Shown here piece by piece: positions 56,397 through 64,000 of a stretch of 64,000 nucleotides of DNA. Under the pieces are notes generated by a model. The model was not told the origin of the DNA and did no database searches. It worked only from the letters and a program-made list of their open reading frames with translations. Each line of letters begins with the position of its first letter. Position 1 is the stretch's first letter. The DNA lies in the NCBI GenBank assembly GCA_947477655.1, contig CANJTS010000006.1, positions 124,001-188,000 of the forward strand, read 5' to 3'. The position numbers and the translations under genes are program-made. The DNA is from CAILUG01 sp903844415. Its GTDB lineage: Bacteria; Pseudomonadota; Gammaproteobacteria; Pseudomonadales; Pseudohongiellaceae.

Positions 56397-57428
56397 ATGC
56401 TCAGCTCTAAATCGTCTTATAACCTAGCCTTAGGTGCTACAGCGCTAGCGTTGTGTGTAGTGATCCTTGGTGCTTTTACGCGTTTGGCGGATGCCGGACT
56501 CGGTTGCCCGGACTGGCCCGGCTGTTACGGCCTTGCTATTTGGCCGCAGTCCAGTGCACAGATTACGCAAGCCGAGCTGTCATTTCCCGAAGCGCCGTTC
56601 GAACTACATAAAGCTTGGCCAGAAATGGTGCATCGTTATTTCGCCAGTACACTTGGATTGGTGATCGTGGCCATCAGTTTTATGGCCTGGCGCAAGCGCA
56701 AGGTGCCCGGTCAACCATTCAAATTGCCTTTGTTTTTATTGCTGCTGGTTATCGCGCAAGGGATGTTTGGTATGTGGACAGTCACTCTCAGATTATGGCC
56801 GCAGGTAGTGACCACACATTTGCTCGGGGGCTTCGCCACGCTCAGTCTGTTGTGGCTGCTGGTGTTGCGTTTGCAAAATCGTCCCTGGGCTGCGCCGAAT
56901 ATTCCCCTGCATCACTGGCAAAAACTAAAATCTTTGGCGCTGATCGGATTGCTGTTGGTGATAATACAAATTGCCCTCGGTGGTTGGACCAGTTCCAATT
57001 ATGCAGCGCTTGCATGCCCCCAATTACCGACTTGTCAGGGTCGCTGGTTGCCACCAATGGACGTAGCGACTGGCTTCAACGTACTGCAGGAAATTGGGCC
57101 CAACTATTTAGGTGGTCAATTGGATGGCAGTGCCAGAGTTGCCATTCATATGATGCATCGTATCGGCGCTGTGGTGGTGTCTGTCTATTTAATTTTTTTG
57201 CTCAGTCAGTTGTATCGTCACGCCGGGGGCTCGCTTTTGCACAGGCCTTTGTACAGGCAAGCGCATGTCATTGCAGGTTTGCTTGGTGTGCAAGTGTTGC
57301 TGGGCATGAGCAATATCATTTGGCAACTACCGTTGGCGGTAGCAGTGGCACACAATGCGGGGGGTGCCTTGTTACTGCTGGCGCTGGTCACGCTCAATTA
57401 TCGGCTGCGCAAAAATATCACTGAGTAA
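56397..57428 (+). CDS. ctaA: Heme A synthase (CtaA/COX15)
   Basis: CtaA oxidises the methyl of heme O to give heme A. The 343-residue membrane protein has about eight helices and the key motifs TRLADAGLGCPDWPGCYG, HKAWPEMVHRYFA, HMMHRIGAVV and HNAGGALLLL, supplying the heme His. The usual next gene, ctaB (heme O synthase), is not between it and sco1. Confidence 0.95.
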   Translation: MLSSKSSYNLALGATALALCVVILGAFTRLADAGLGCPDWPGCYGLAIWPQSSAQITQAELSFPEAPFELHKAWPEMVHRYFASTLGLVIVAISFMAWRKRKVPGQPFKLPLFLLLLVIAQGMFGMWTVTLRLWPQVVTTHLLGGFATLSLLWLLVLRLQNRPWAAPNIPLHHWQKLKSLALIGLLLVIIQIALGGWTSSNYAALACPQLPTCQGRWLPPMDVATGFNVLQEIGPNYLGGQLDGSARVAIHMMHRIGAVVVSVYLIFLLSQLYRHAGGSLLHRPLYRQAHVIAGLLGVQVLLGMSNIIWQLPLAVAVAHNAGGALLLLALVTLNYRLRKNITE

Positions 57429-57457
57429 CCGTACATGTTTTCTCTTGAACGCTATTT

Positions 57458-58096
57458 ATGACAAAGAATGTCGCTAGAACAGTTATAGGTTGTATCGCGT
57501 TTATGGCCTTGTTGGTGGGGTTGCTGGTCAACCGTGTGCTGACACCACCTCTCTTGAGCAATGCACAGTTGGCAGAACAGGGCCTGTTTGTTTATGACGT
57601 GCCGCGCAAGATCCAAGACTTCAACTTGTTAGATCACGAGGGCAAACCATTTGCAAACTCGCAGCTGGTCGGTCAGTGGTCGATGGTGTTTTTTGGTTAC
57701 ACAACGTGTCCTGATGTTTGTCCACTTACCCTTGCAGCTATCCGTCAGTTCAAGCAGTTAATGCAGGAAAAAGACAGTGCCCTGCCTATCCAAGTAACCT
57801 TTATCACTGTTGATCCACAGCGCGACACGCCGGAAAAACTTGCCGCATATGTGCATTATTTTGGCGACGACTACCTCGGTGTTACAGGCGCATACATCGA
57901 CATATTTACATTTGCCCGCCAATTGAACGTAGCCTTTGGATATCAACCGGTAGAAAATGGCGACTATCTAGTTAGTCACAGTGGCGAGATTATGCTGATC
58001 AATCCCAATGGCGATTTTCATGGCTTCTTCAAATTGCCACACACGCCTGAGCGTATGGCAGCTAATTTTTCAGCGGTACTTGGCACTTGGCAATAG
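57458..58096 (+). CDS. SCO1/SenC copper chaperone
   Basis: Sco1 helps assemble the CuA site of subunit II. The 212-residue protein has a N-terminal membrane anchor (VIGCIAFMALLVGLLVN) and a thioredoxin-like domain with GYTTCPDVCPLTL (CxxxC at about 84-88) and the distant His in VSHSGEIMLINPNG. It ends the cox cluster. Confidence 0.95.
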   Translation: MTKNVARTVIGCIAFMALLVGLLVNRVLTPPLLSNAQLAEQGLFVYDVPRKIQDFNLLDHEGKPFANSQLVGQWSMVFFGYTTCPDVCPLTLAAIRQFKQLMQEKDSALPIQVTFITVDPQRDTPEKLAAYVHYFGDDYLGVTGAYIDIFTFARQLNVAFGYQPVENGDYLVSHSGEIMLINPNGDFHGFFKLPHTPERMAANFSAVLGTWQ

Positions 58097-58344
58097 GGCT
58101 AAAGCTTAATATTGGAACGATGATGCGCTCCAATAAACCAAACCAAGTTAAGAAAAAAATAATCGCAACGGAAGAACAGAAACAAAATCTCTAAAAAAAC
58201 GGATATTTGTATAAATATTCAATTTTAGGTAAGGTAAGTTTGATTGTTTCTAGTCTCATAGAAAAAACCGTAGGGCTTAATAGCTTAGCCACTTGTTTTG
58301 CAGTTGCAGTTCATGCCTCTAATTTTAACTCAGGAGTAGGTGAA

Positions 58345-61329
58345 ATGATTGTAAAGCCTCGATTTACCAGTAAATTGCTCACCCTAACAGCGCTTGCGTT
58401 GATCACATCTTGCCTAAACTCTTCGGTGTACGCGCAATCAGACGAAGGCAGTGTCTTTGGTCGTGCTACCGCAGGCGCCACAGTCACAGTGACCAGCCCA
58501 ACAACAGGGGTGACACGTACTACAACTGTCGATCCCAGCGGCGACTTTGTTATCACACGTCTTCCCCCCGGCCTTTATACCGTGACCGGAGATGGCAACA
58601 CTGTGGAAGTTCTGGTAAAGATTGGTAGCGGTTCAAGCGTCAGCCTTGACCAATCAATTGAAGAGATATCAATTTTTGCTAGCCGCCAACGCTCGATTGA
58701 CTTCTCGTCAACAGAATCCAACAGTGTGTTCACGCAAGAGATGGTGCAGCAACTGCCGGTACCGATGAATGTCAATGCTGTGGCAACACTGACCCCGACT
58801 GTATTACGCGGTGATACAGGGCTGGGATCAGGCGACCTGCCCAGTTTTGCGGGCTCGTCTGTCGCAGAAAATGCTTACTACATCAACGGTTTTGACGTCA
58901 CCAACATCCGCAACTTTCTGTCTTATGCAGATCTGCCGTTTGAGGCGATTGCGCAGCAACAGGTAAAAACGGGTGGCTACGGGGCAGAATATGGCCGTTC
59001 GCTGGGTGGTGTAGTCAGCTTGTCGACCAAACGTGGTACCAATGAGTGGACCGGTGGAATGTCGTTCTACACTATGCCGAATTCGTTGCGCGCTTCAGGC
59101 AAAAACGTGTTGAGCCGTGAGCCCGAAGAAGTTGGGGTTTACACCGTGTTTAGCAAAGACGACCAACGCGACATATCGACATTCAATATCAGAGGCGGCG
59201 GTGCCTTGATCAAAGACAAGTTGTTTATGTTCGCGCTCGTGCAGCGTGAAGAGAGTGAATTAGTAAATTTCGCGCAAAGTACAGCGACGGTTCAAACAAG
59301 CAACACACCCACAGGGCTTATAAAACTTGACTGGAACATAGCTGACGGGCACCTGCTGGAGTTCACCAATATTTTCAACAAGCAAAAGATAGAGTTAACA
59401 GACCATGTTAACGCCAAATCATTCAGCACGGAGCTCAATGGCGTAGGCAAAGATAGCTGGTTAATCACAGGCGGCACAGTATCGATTGCGAAATACACTG
59501 GCGCGTTTACAGACAACTTCACCGCGTCGGTATTGGTGGGCCAAGTGGAAGACTTGGTCGGTACCTTGTACGGTTCCCGCGTGCAGAACGCCACGTGTCC
59601 TGTGGTGCTAGACACCAACTTAGCTGAAATTGGCTGCTGGCAAGGACCTTTCCCGGGCGGCGGTGGACGACTTGCAGAGCCACCAGATTTTGACAAGCGC
59701 TTGGCGGCTCGTATCGATTTCGAATATCTCTACGGCGACCATAAGTTCCGTGCCGGGGTCGATGCCCAGGAATTTGAGTCATCAGAAGCCGGGGGCTCAA
59801 GCTATGCTACCGGCCATTACTATCGTTATTATGTAGTGCCAGCCTCAGGCACGATTAACGGCGTTGCTGGCTTTGTGCCGGGATCTCAATTTGTGCGAGA
59901 TCGCAACTCTAACACCACCTCTGGTACCTACATGGTGGAGAATACGGCCTATTACGTGGAAGACAGTTGGCAAATCTTAGACCCTCTGCGTATTTACGGT
60001 GGTGTGCGTGCTGAGTCATTCAACAACAAGAACGGAGATAAAATCAGTTTCGTTGAACAGAAAAACATGATTGCACCCCGGCTTGGATTTTCTTACGAAA
60101 TGGCATTGGACAATCCGACCAAACTCTACGGTAGCCTAGGGCGCTACTTCATTCCGGTAGCGTCAAATACCAACATCCGCATGACGCGCGGAGAGCTCTA
60201 CGTTCAGAACTACCATCAGTTTGCGAGTCGTAATCCAACTACACAAGGCCCTGCCAGCCTTGGCCCGAAAATTGGCGTGTCGCAGGTGGTTAGTGATGGC
60301 AGCCTGCCCCTTCCCGCAACGGTTGCTGATACAAATCTGCAACCCATGAACCAAGATGAGCTTATTCTAGGGGTCCAACAAACGCTGGACACTGGCTGGA
60401 CATTAGGCGCGAAGGTCATGTATCGCTCGCTCAATGACGGTATGGATGATTTTTGTGGCCACGGTGCTTTCGAAAATTATGCTAAAGACAAAAAATACGA
60501 AAACTTCGACAGTAGTTTACTGGCAAGCTGCATCCTCATGAACCCGGGCAACGATGTCAATCTGATGATGGACATCGATGGCAAAGGCAAGCTTGTGGCT
60601 CAAACTGTGCCGAGTAAGTATTTCGGCCTGTCGAAATACACCCGCACCTACCGGGCTGTAGAGTTTAGCTTTGAAAAGCCGTTCGATGGGCTTTGGGGTG
60701 TCGCCGGTTCGTATGTATATTCAGCCAGCAAAGGCACCGGAGAAGGCTATGTGTCGTCTACAATTAATCAGGACGATGCGGGTGTTACCCAGGACTTCGA
60801 TTTTGGTTCACTCACCGATGGCGCCAGCGGTCGGCTGCCAAACGACCGGGAGCATGTGTTCAAGCTGTATGGAAATTATGCCCCGGTGGAATATCTGCAG
60901 CTTGGTTTCAACCTAACCGCCTTGTCAGGTCGACCCTTGAGTTGTATTGGTTTCGTGCCTCCCAAAGTGGCAGACTTTGCTGATGCTTCGAATTACAGCA
61001 CGGCCTCTTCGTACTACTGTTTGGATAGTACCGGAACCAGTCGTCTCGGCCAGCGTGGCGAAGCCGGCAAAACGCCTACTACTTATACGCTGGATCTGCA
61101 GGCTCGGCATACCTTCGAGAACATGTTTGGAGGTGGCGGCCTGACTGTGCAGGCCGATATTTTCAATGTGCTCAATTCCCAAAAACCAGTCGAGTTGAGC
61201 GAAGTGCGAGATTTTAGTCGTGCTTCGTCCAATGCTGCAACGGGTAACCAGCTTAGCCAGAACTATGGACTCCCGATTGCATTCTTGTCGCCACGTGCGG
61301 TGCGGTTGTCGATGCGTTACGAGTTCTGA
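58345..61329 (+). CDS. Oar-like TonB-dependent receptor
   Basis: The 994-residue outer-membrane receptor has a signal peptide (KLLTLTALALITSCLNSSVYA), an N-terminal carboxypeptidase-regulatory-like Ig domain (TVTSPTTGVTRTTTVDPSG), a plug domain with NAYYINGFDVTNIRN and VKTGGYGAEYGRSLGG, and a large barrel ending in VRLSMRYEF. This is the Oar-like layout. The ATG at 58345 has AGGAG-rich ribosome sequence just before it; the frame opens further upstream, but those residues are not signal-like. Substrate unknown, possibly peptides or other large molecules. It lies after the cox cluster and carries its own terminator. Confidence 0.92.
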   Translation: MIVKPRFTSKLLTLTALALITSCLNSSVYAQSDEGSVFGRATAGATVTVTSPTTGVTRTTTVDPSGDFVITRLPPGLYTVTGDGNTVEVLVKIGSGSSVSLDQSIEEISIFASRQRSIDFSSTESNSVFTQEMVQQLPVPMNVNAVATLTPTVLRGDTGLGSGDLPSFAGSSVAENAYYINGFDVTNIRNFLSYADLPFEAIAQQQVKTGGYGAEYGRSLGGVVSLSTKRGTNEWTGGMSFYTMPNSLRASGKNVLSREPEEVGVYTVFSKDDQRDISTFNIRGGGALIKDKLFMFALVQREESELVNFAQSTATVQTSNTPTGLIKLDWNIADGHLLEFTNIFNKQKIELTDHVNAKSFSTELNGVGKDSWLITGGTVSIAKYTGAFTDNFTASVLVGQVEDLVGTLYGSRVQNATCPVVLDTNLAEIGCWQGPFPGGGGRLAEPPDFDKRLAARIDFEYLYGDHKFRAGVDAQEFESSEAGGSSYATGHYYRYYVVPASGTINGVAGFVPGSQFVRDRNSNTTSGTYMVENTAYYVEDSWQILDPLRIYGGVRAESFNNKNGDKISFVEQKNMIAPRLGFSYEMALDNPTKLYGSLGRYFIPVASNTNIRMTRGELYVQNYHQFASRNPTTQGPASLGPKIGVSQVVSDGSLPLPATVADTNLQPMNQDELILGVQQTLDTGWTLGAKVMYRSLNDGMDDFCGHGAFENYAKDKKYENFDSSLLASCILMNPGNDVNLMMDIDGKGKLVAQTVPSKYFGLSKYTRTYRAVEFSFEKPFDGLWGVAGSYVYSASKGTGEGYVSSTINQDDAGVTQDFDFGSLTDGASGRLPNDREHVFKLYGNYAPVEYLQLGFNLTALSGRPLSCIGFVPPKVADFADASNYSTASSYYCLDSTGTSRLGQRGEAGKTPTTYTLDLQARHTFENMFGGGGLTVQADIFNVLNSQKPVELSEVRDFSRASSNAATGNQLSQNYGLPIAFLSPRAVRLSMRYEF

Positions 61330-61355
61330 TAAAAGCCAAGAGGCTGTTGAAAGAG

Positions 61356-61379
61356 GGGCGCTGCGGCGCCCTTTTTTTT
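61356..61379 (+). terminator. Rho-independent terminator of the Oar-like receptor
   Basis: GGGCGC (61356-61361) and GCGCCC (61366-61371) form a GC-rich stem with a four-base loop followed by eight T. It lies just after the receptor stop. Confidence 0.92.
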
Positions 61380-61510
61380 GCTGTCGACAATATTCTGGAA
61401 TAAGATTAAGTGAGATCCGTGTCAATTTTATGCGTAAGTTTGTAGTAAATCCGGTAGTCTGATAAGCGCATGCTTATAATTTCATATAACAATATATAAA
61501 GAGGTGAAAG

Positions 61511-62212
61511 ATGCTCGGTACAAAATTATATAGTTCATTGCTGGCATTAACATTGTTTGGCTTTAGTGCACAAGCGGTCAATGCTCAAGCACCACAGGAT
61601 ACTCCCCTGGCTGCGCCCCTAGCAGCGGATCATGACCCGCAGACTCGTTCGCGGATCCCAGAAATAAAACGCAGTGATATGAAAGTCGAAGACCAAGCAA
61701 TTTATGACAAAGTGGCTGGGCTCAATCGCACCACCCCCTTGATGGGGCCACAGGGCGTTTCCCTGCACATGCCAAAAGTCGCGCAGGCGATGGACATTCT
61801 CAACCAGTATTTGCGTTACGACAGCATCATTGGCCGCCGTTATATTGAAACATCCATACTGGTCGCGGCGCGCGAATTTGATCAACAATACGAATGGACA
61901 GCCCATGAACCCACAGCGCTAAAAGAAGGTGCCCCGCAAGCCGTAGTGGATGCCATAAAATTTGATCGAGATATTGCTGGGCTAGAAGCCAAAGACAGTT
62001 TGATTATTCGCTATGGCCGCGAATTACTGCGCGATCATCATGTGAGTTCAGCGACCTATGCCGAGGCCGTATCTTTGTTCACGCAGCAAGGAGCCTTAGA
62101 AATAGCGGCTGTTATGGGGGATTATGTGTTGGCAGCAATTTTATTGACGGCGATAGATCAACATTTACCTGCCACCACAACACCCTTGCTGCCTGACGCG
62201 GGTGGTGAATAA
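61511..62212 (+). CDS. Exported carboxymuconolactone-decarboxylase-like protein
   Basis: The 233-residue protein has a signal peptide (about 1-26, ending VNAQA) and a domain like the AhpD/carboxymuconolactone-decarboxylase family. The family-like stretches are SILVAAREFDQQYEWTAHEP and LIIRYGRELLRDHHVSSATY. No CxxC redox pair is present, so the peroxidase activity of AhpD is not expected. A periplasmic location is predicted. GAGGTG precedes the ATG. It lies between a TonB receptor and Liv-type permeases; enzyme activity unknown. Confidence 0.78.
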   Translation: MLGTKLYSSLLALTLFGFSAQAVNAQAPQDTPLAAPLAADHDPQTRSRIPEIKRSDMKVEDQAIYDKVAGLNRTTPLMGPQGVSLHMPKVAQAMDILNQYLRYDSIIGRRYIETSILVAAREFDQQYEWTAHEPTALKEGAPQAVVDAIKFDRDIAGLEAKDSLIIRYGRELLRDHHVSSATYAEAVSLFTQQGALEIAAVMGDYVLAAILLTAIDQHLPATTTPLLPDAGGE

Positions 62213-62257
62213 ACAATTTATGAGCGGCTAGTCTCATAACGTTAGTACGCCTGTAAT

Positions 62258-62290
62258 TGTTGCTGTTTTGCACAGCAATATTTATTTTTT
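62258..62290 (+). terminator. Terminator after the CMD-like gene
   Basis: TTGCTGT (62260-62266) pairs with ACAGCAA (62272-62278) across a five-base loop and is followed by TATTTATTTTTT. It lies about 45 bases after the stop and should separate the gene from the permeases. Confidence 0.82.
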
Positions 62291-62496
62291 AAATAGCAGG
62301 AACAGATGCCGCATATTTTATTTGCAGCACTTCTGTGGCGACCAGTAAAAGAAGGTCATCATCGCCAGTGCCGGGGCTATGAGTAATCGTATAACTAGAA
62401 GAGTAAATTTCAAACACAGACACTACCCCACCACCAACTTACTGTGCTTAACTTGCGGCCATTGTTTTCTCATTCTAAAAATAATAGTCCCTCCTA

Positions 62497-63456
62497 ATGG
62501 ACGTAGTTCAATACATCGAAAATTTTCTCCAGTCGTTCGCCGCCGGCATTCTCACGGGTGTTATCTATGGCTTGATGTGTGTGGGTCTTACCGTGATTTT
62601 CGGAGTGATGCGGGTGATCAACTTTGCCCAAGGTGAATTCATGATGCTGGGCATGTATTTCACTTATTTTATGTTTAGTTGGTTGGGCGGTTATCCATTT
62701 TTTGATGGGCTGTATTTCCCCTTTGTGTTGGCCTTGCTCGCGGGTCCGGTGCTGTTTGGTGTGGGAAATTTAGTCCATAGGGGTTTGTTGCAAAAAGTCA
62801 CCGGTCAGAATGCGAGCCGGCTAGAAGGCGGTGGGCATTATGCACAACTGGTGCTCACCTTTGGTCTTGCGCTAGTGCTGCAAAATGGCGGGCTGTGGCT
62901 GTTTGGCTCTACGTTGGTGTCGGTGCCGTCTGAGCTGTCTTACAGCGCCTGGGAAATGGGGCCGCTGTATCAAGACAGAATTATTATTTTTATCAATCAA
63001 AACCAATCCATTGCCGCACTGCTGGCGCTGGCTGTGGTGTTGGTATTTGCACGTTATATGGCGCGGTCAAGATTAGGTAAATCTTTGCGCGCGGCGGCAG
63101 ATAATCCAGAGGCTGCGGTTTATATGGGCATTGATGTAAGCCGTGCACATCGCATTGCTTTTGGGTTTGGGGTGGGCATAACCGCCATTGGTGGCGGACT
63201 CTTGGCATCGAACGCGCCGTTTCAACCTTATATCGGTACCGACTATGTCATTATCATGTATGCCGGCGTTGTAATGGGTGGGCTGGGCAGTATAAGGGGC
63301 GCATTTTTGGGCGGCTTGAGTATTGGTATCTTGCAACAAGTGTCGGCGTCTTTTCTCCCTAATCAATTACAAAACACCATGATATTTACCTGTTTTCTGC
63401 TGACCATATTGTTGCGACCACAAGGTTTGTTTGGTCTGCGCGAAAGGGTGGCATGA
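62497..63456 (+). CDS. livH: Branched-chain amino-acid-type ABC permease (LivH family)
   Basis: The 319-residue inner-membrane permease has about eight helices and the family motif GLTVIFGVMRVINFAQGEF, with the ABC contact loop around SRLGKSLRAAADNPEAAVYM and GLGSIRGAFLGGLSIGILQQ. LivH-type permeases work with a LivM partner, two ATPases and a binding protein. No convincing ribosome site precedes the ATG. Substrate is unknown; members move amino acids, urea or other small molecules. No substrate-binding gene lies upstream. Confidence 0.88.
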   Translation: MDVVQYIENFLQSFAAGILTGVIYGLMCVGLTVIFGVMRVINFAQGEFMMLGMYFTYFMFSWLGGYPFFDGLYFPFVLALLAGPVLFGVGNLVHRGLLQKVTGQNASRLEGGGHYAQLVLTFGLALVLQNGGLWLFGSTLVSVPSELSYSAWEMGPLYQDRIIIFINQNQSIAALLALAVVLVFARYMARSRLGKSLRAAADNPEAAVYMGIDVSRAHRIAFGFGVGITAIGGGLLASNAPFQPYIGTDYVIIMYAGVVMGGLGSIRGAFLGGLSIGILQQVSASFLPNQLQNTMIFTCFLLTILLRPQGLFGLRERVA

Positions 63457-64000
63457 TGATTTTAAAACGAGATCTGTTACATATCATGCTGTTTTGTGTT
63501 GGCTACGCAGCGTTGGCAGCGCTAGTCGGCAATTCGTATTATTTGTTAATCATGACTCTGGTGCCGGTGTGGGCGGTGATGGGTTTGTCGTGGAATCTCT
63601 TCAGTGGGTACAGCGGTTTGGTGTCGTTTGGCCACGCCGCATTTTTCGGTGTTGGTGCATACACCGTAGCACTCACCCTCCAAATTTGGCAGCTCAGTCC
63701 CTGGTACAGCTTAGTGCTGGCAGGATTACTCGGCGGTTTTGGTGGCTTGTTGGTTGGCCTGCCCACGTTCCGTTTGCGTGGGCACTATTTTGCGCTGGCC
63801 ATGTTGGCCTATCCGCTGGTGATGCTCTATATTTTTGAATGGCTCGGTTATCAGGAAGTGGCTTTAATGATGATGCGCGAACGGCCCTTTGCCTTCATGC
63901 AATTTGAAAATCCACAGGTGTATGTTTATTTGGCCGTGGTGTTGCTTGCACTGGCGCTAGTTGTTACCGCAATACTGGCACGCTCTCGTTTTGGTATGTC
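63453..64000 (+). CDS. livM: Branched-chain amino-acid-type ABC permease (LivM family), partial
   Basis: The start (ATG at 63453 or 63456) overlaps the livH stop by 1-4 bases, so the genes are coupled. The reading frame stays open to the window end, giving 182 residues. The LivM motif WNLFSGYSGLVSFGHAAFFG is clear, followed by hydrophobic helices and PTFRLRGHYFALAMLAY. The protein would form the second half of the permease. The ATPases and binding protein are probably beyond the window. Confidence 0.9.
   Translation, partial: MMILKRDLLHIMLFCVGYAALAALVGNSYYLLIMTLVPVWAVMGLSWNLFSGYSGLVSFGHAAFFGVGAYTVALTLQIWQLSPWYSLVLAGLLGGFGGLLVGLPTFRLRGHYFALAMLAYPLVMLYIFEWLGYQEVALMMMRERPFAFMQFENPQVYVYLAVVLLALALVVTAILARSRFGM

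Noticed and set aside
56615..57424. 269-codon plus-strand frame overlapping ctaA
   Set aside because: It is a shifted-frame shadow of heme A synthase, whose motifs are all in the other frame.
58207..58344. Extra 46 N-terminal codons of the Oar-like receptor
   Set aside because: They lack a ribosome site and the ATG at 58345 gives a proper signal peptide with a good ribosome site.
62306..62386. 26-codon frame with AGGAACAG before its ATG, upstream of livH
   Set aside because: It is very short, has no recognisable similarity, and lies after a terminator without further support.

Overview
The window is a conserved chromosomal replication-origin neighbourhood of a Gram-negative gammaproteobacterium with moderate GC. 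Its gene order closely follows the Pseudomonas-type origin region: glyQ-glyS-gmhB-plsC, gyrB-recF-dnaN-dnaA, rpmH-rnpA-yidD-yidC-mnmE, mnmG-rsmG-parA-parB, atpIBEFHAGDC, glmU-glmS, then def-fmt-rsmB and lysM-dprA-tsaC-hemF-aroE. The large TonB receptors and the AT-rich intergenic regions suit a marine or cellulolytic relative (Cellvibrionales-like), but the exact lineage cannot be fixed from this window alone.

Layout. Positions 1-5.2 kb hold the end of an M49 metallopeptidase gene and a secreted beta-helix-like protein paired with a TonB-dependent receptor. Positions 5.4-9.7 kb hold a YciA-like thioesterase, uvrD, a cold-shock protein and a HexR-like RpiR regulator that seems to start at CTG. 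Positions 9.8-20.4 kb hold glmS, glmU and the complete ATP synthase operon. Positions 20.4-35.8 kb are the origin core: parAB, rsmG/mnmG, mnmE, yidC, yidD, rnpA, rpmH, dnaA, dnaN, recF and gyrB. Both the mnmG-mnmE gap and the rpmH-dnaA gap are AT-rich and carry DnaA boxes. Two parS sites lie inside recF. Positions 35.8-44.2 kb hold plsC, gmhB, glyS, glyQ, an LpxL/HtrB-type acyltransferase, rsmB, fmt and def. Positions 44.4-49.8 kb hold a LysM protein, dprA, tsaC, hemF, aroE and a gamma-carbonic-anhydrase-like protein.

Positions 50.2-58.1 kb are an aa3/caa3-type cytochrome c oxidase cluster: coxB with a fused cytochrome c, coxA, cox11, coxC, an inverted DUF2909 gene, SURF1, a Sco-like protein, heme A synthase and Sco1. 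The heme O synthase gene expected between ctaA and sco is not there. Positions 58.3-64 kb are accessory: an Oar-like TonB receptor, an exported carboxymuconolactone-decarboxylase-like protein and two LivH/LivM-type permease genes, the second cut by the window end.

Most of the window is ordinary core genome. The points that deserve a second look are the two DnaA-box clusters, the parS pair in recF, the receptor/beta-helix pair with a hairpin between its genes, the CTG start of the HexR-like regulator, the missing ctaB and the uncharacterised Sco-like protein. No rRNA, tRNA, CRISPR array, prophage or insertion sequence was seen.
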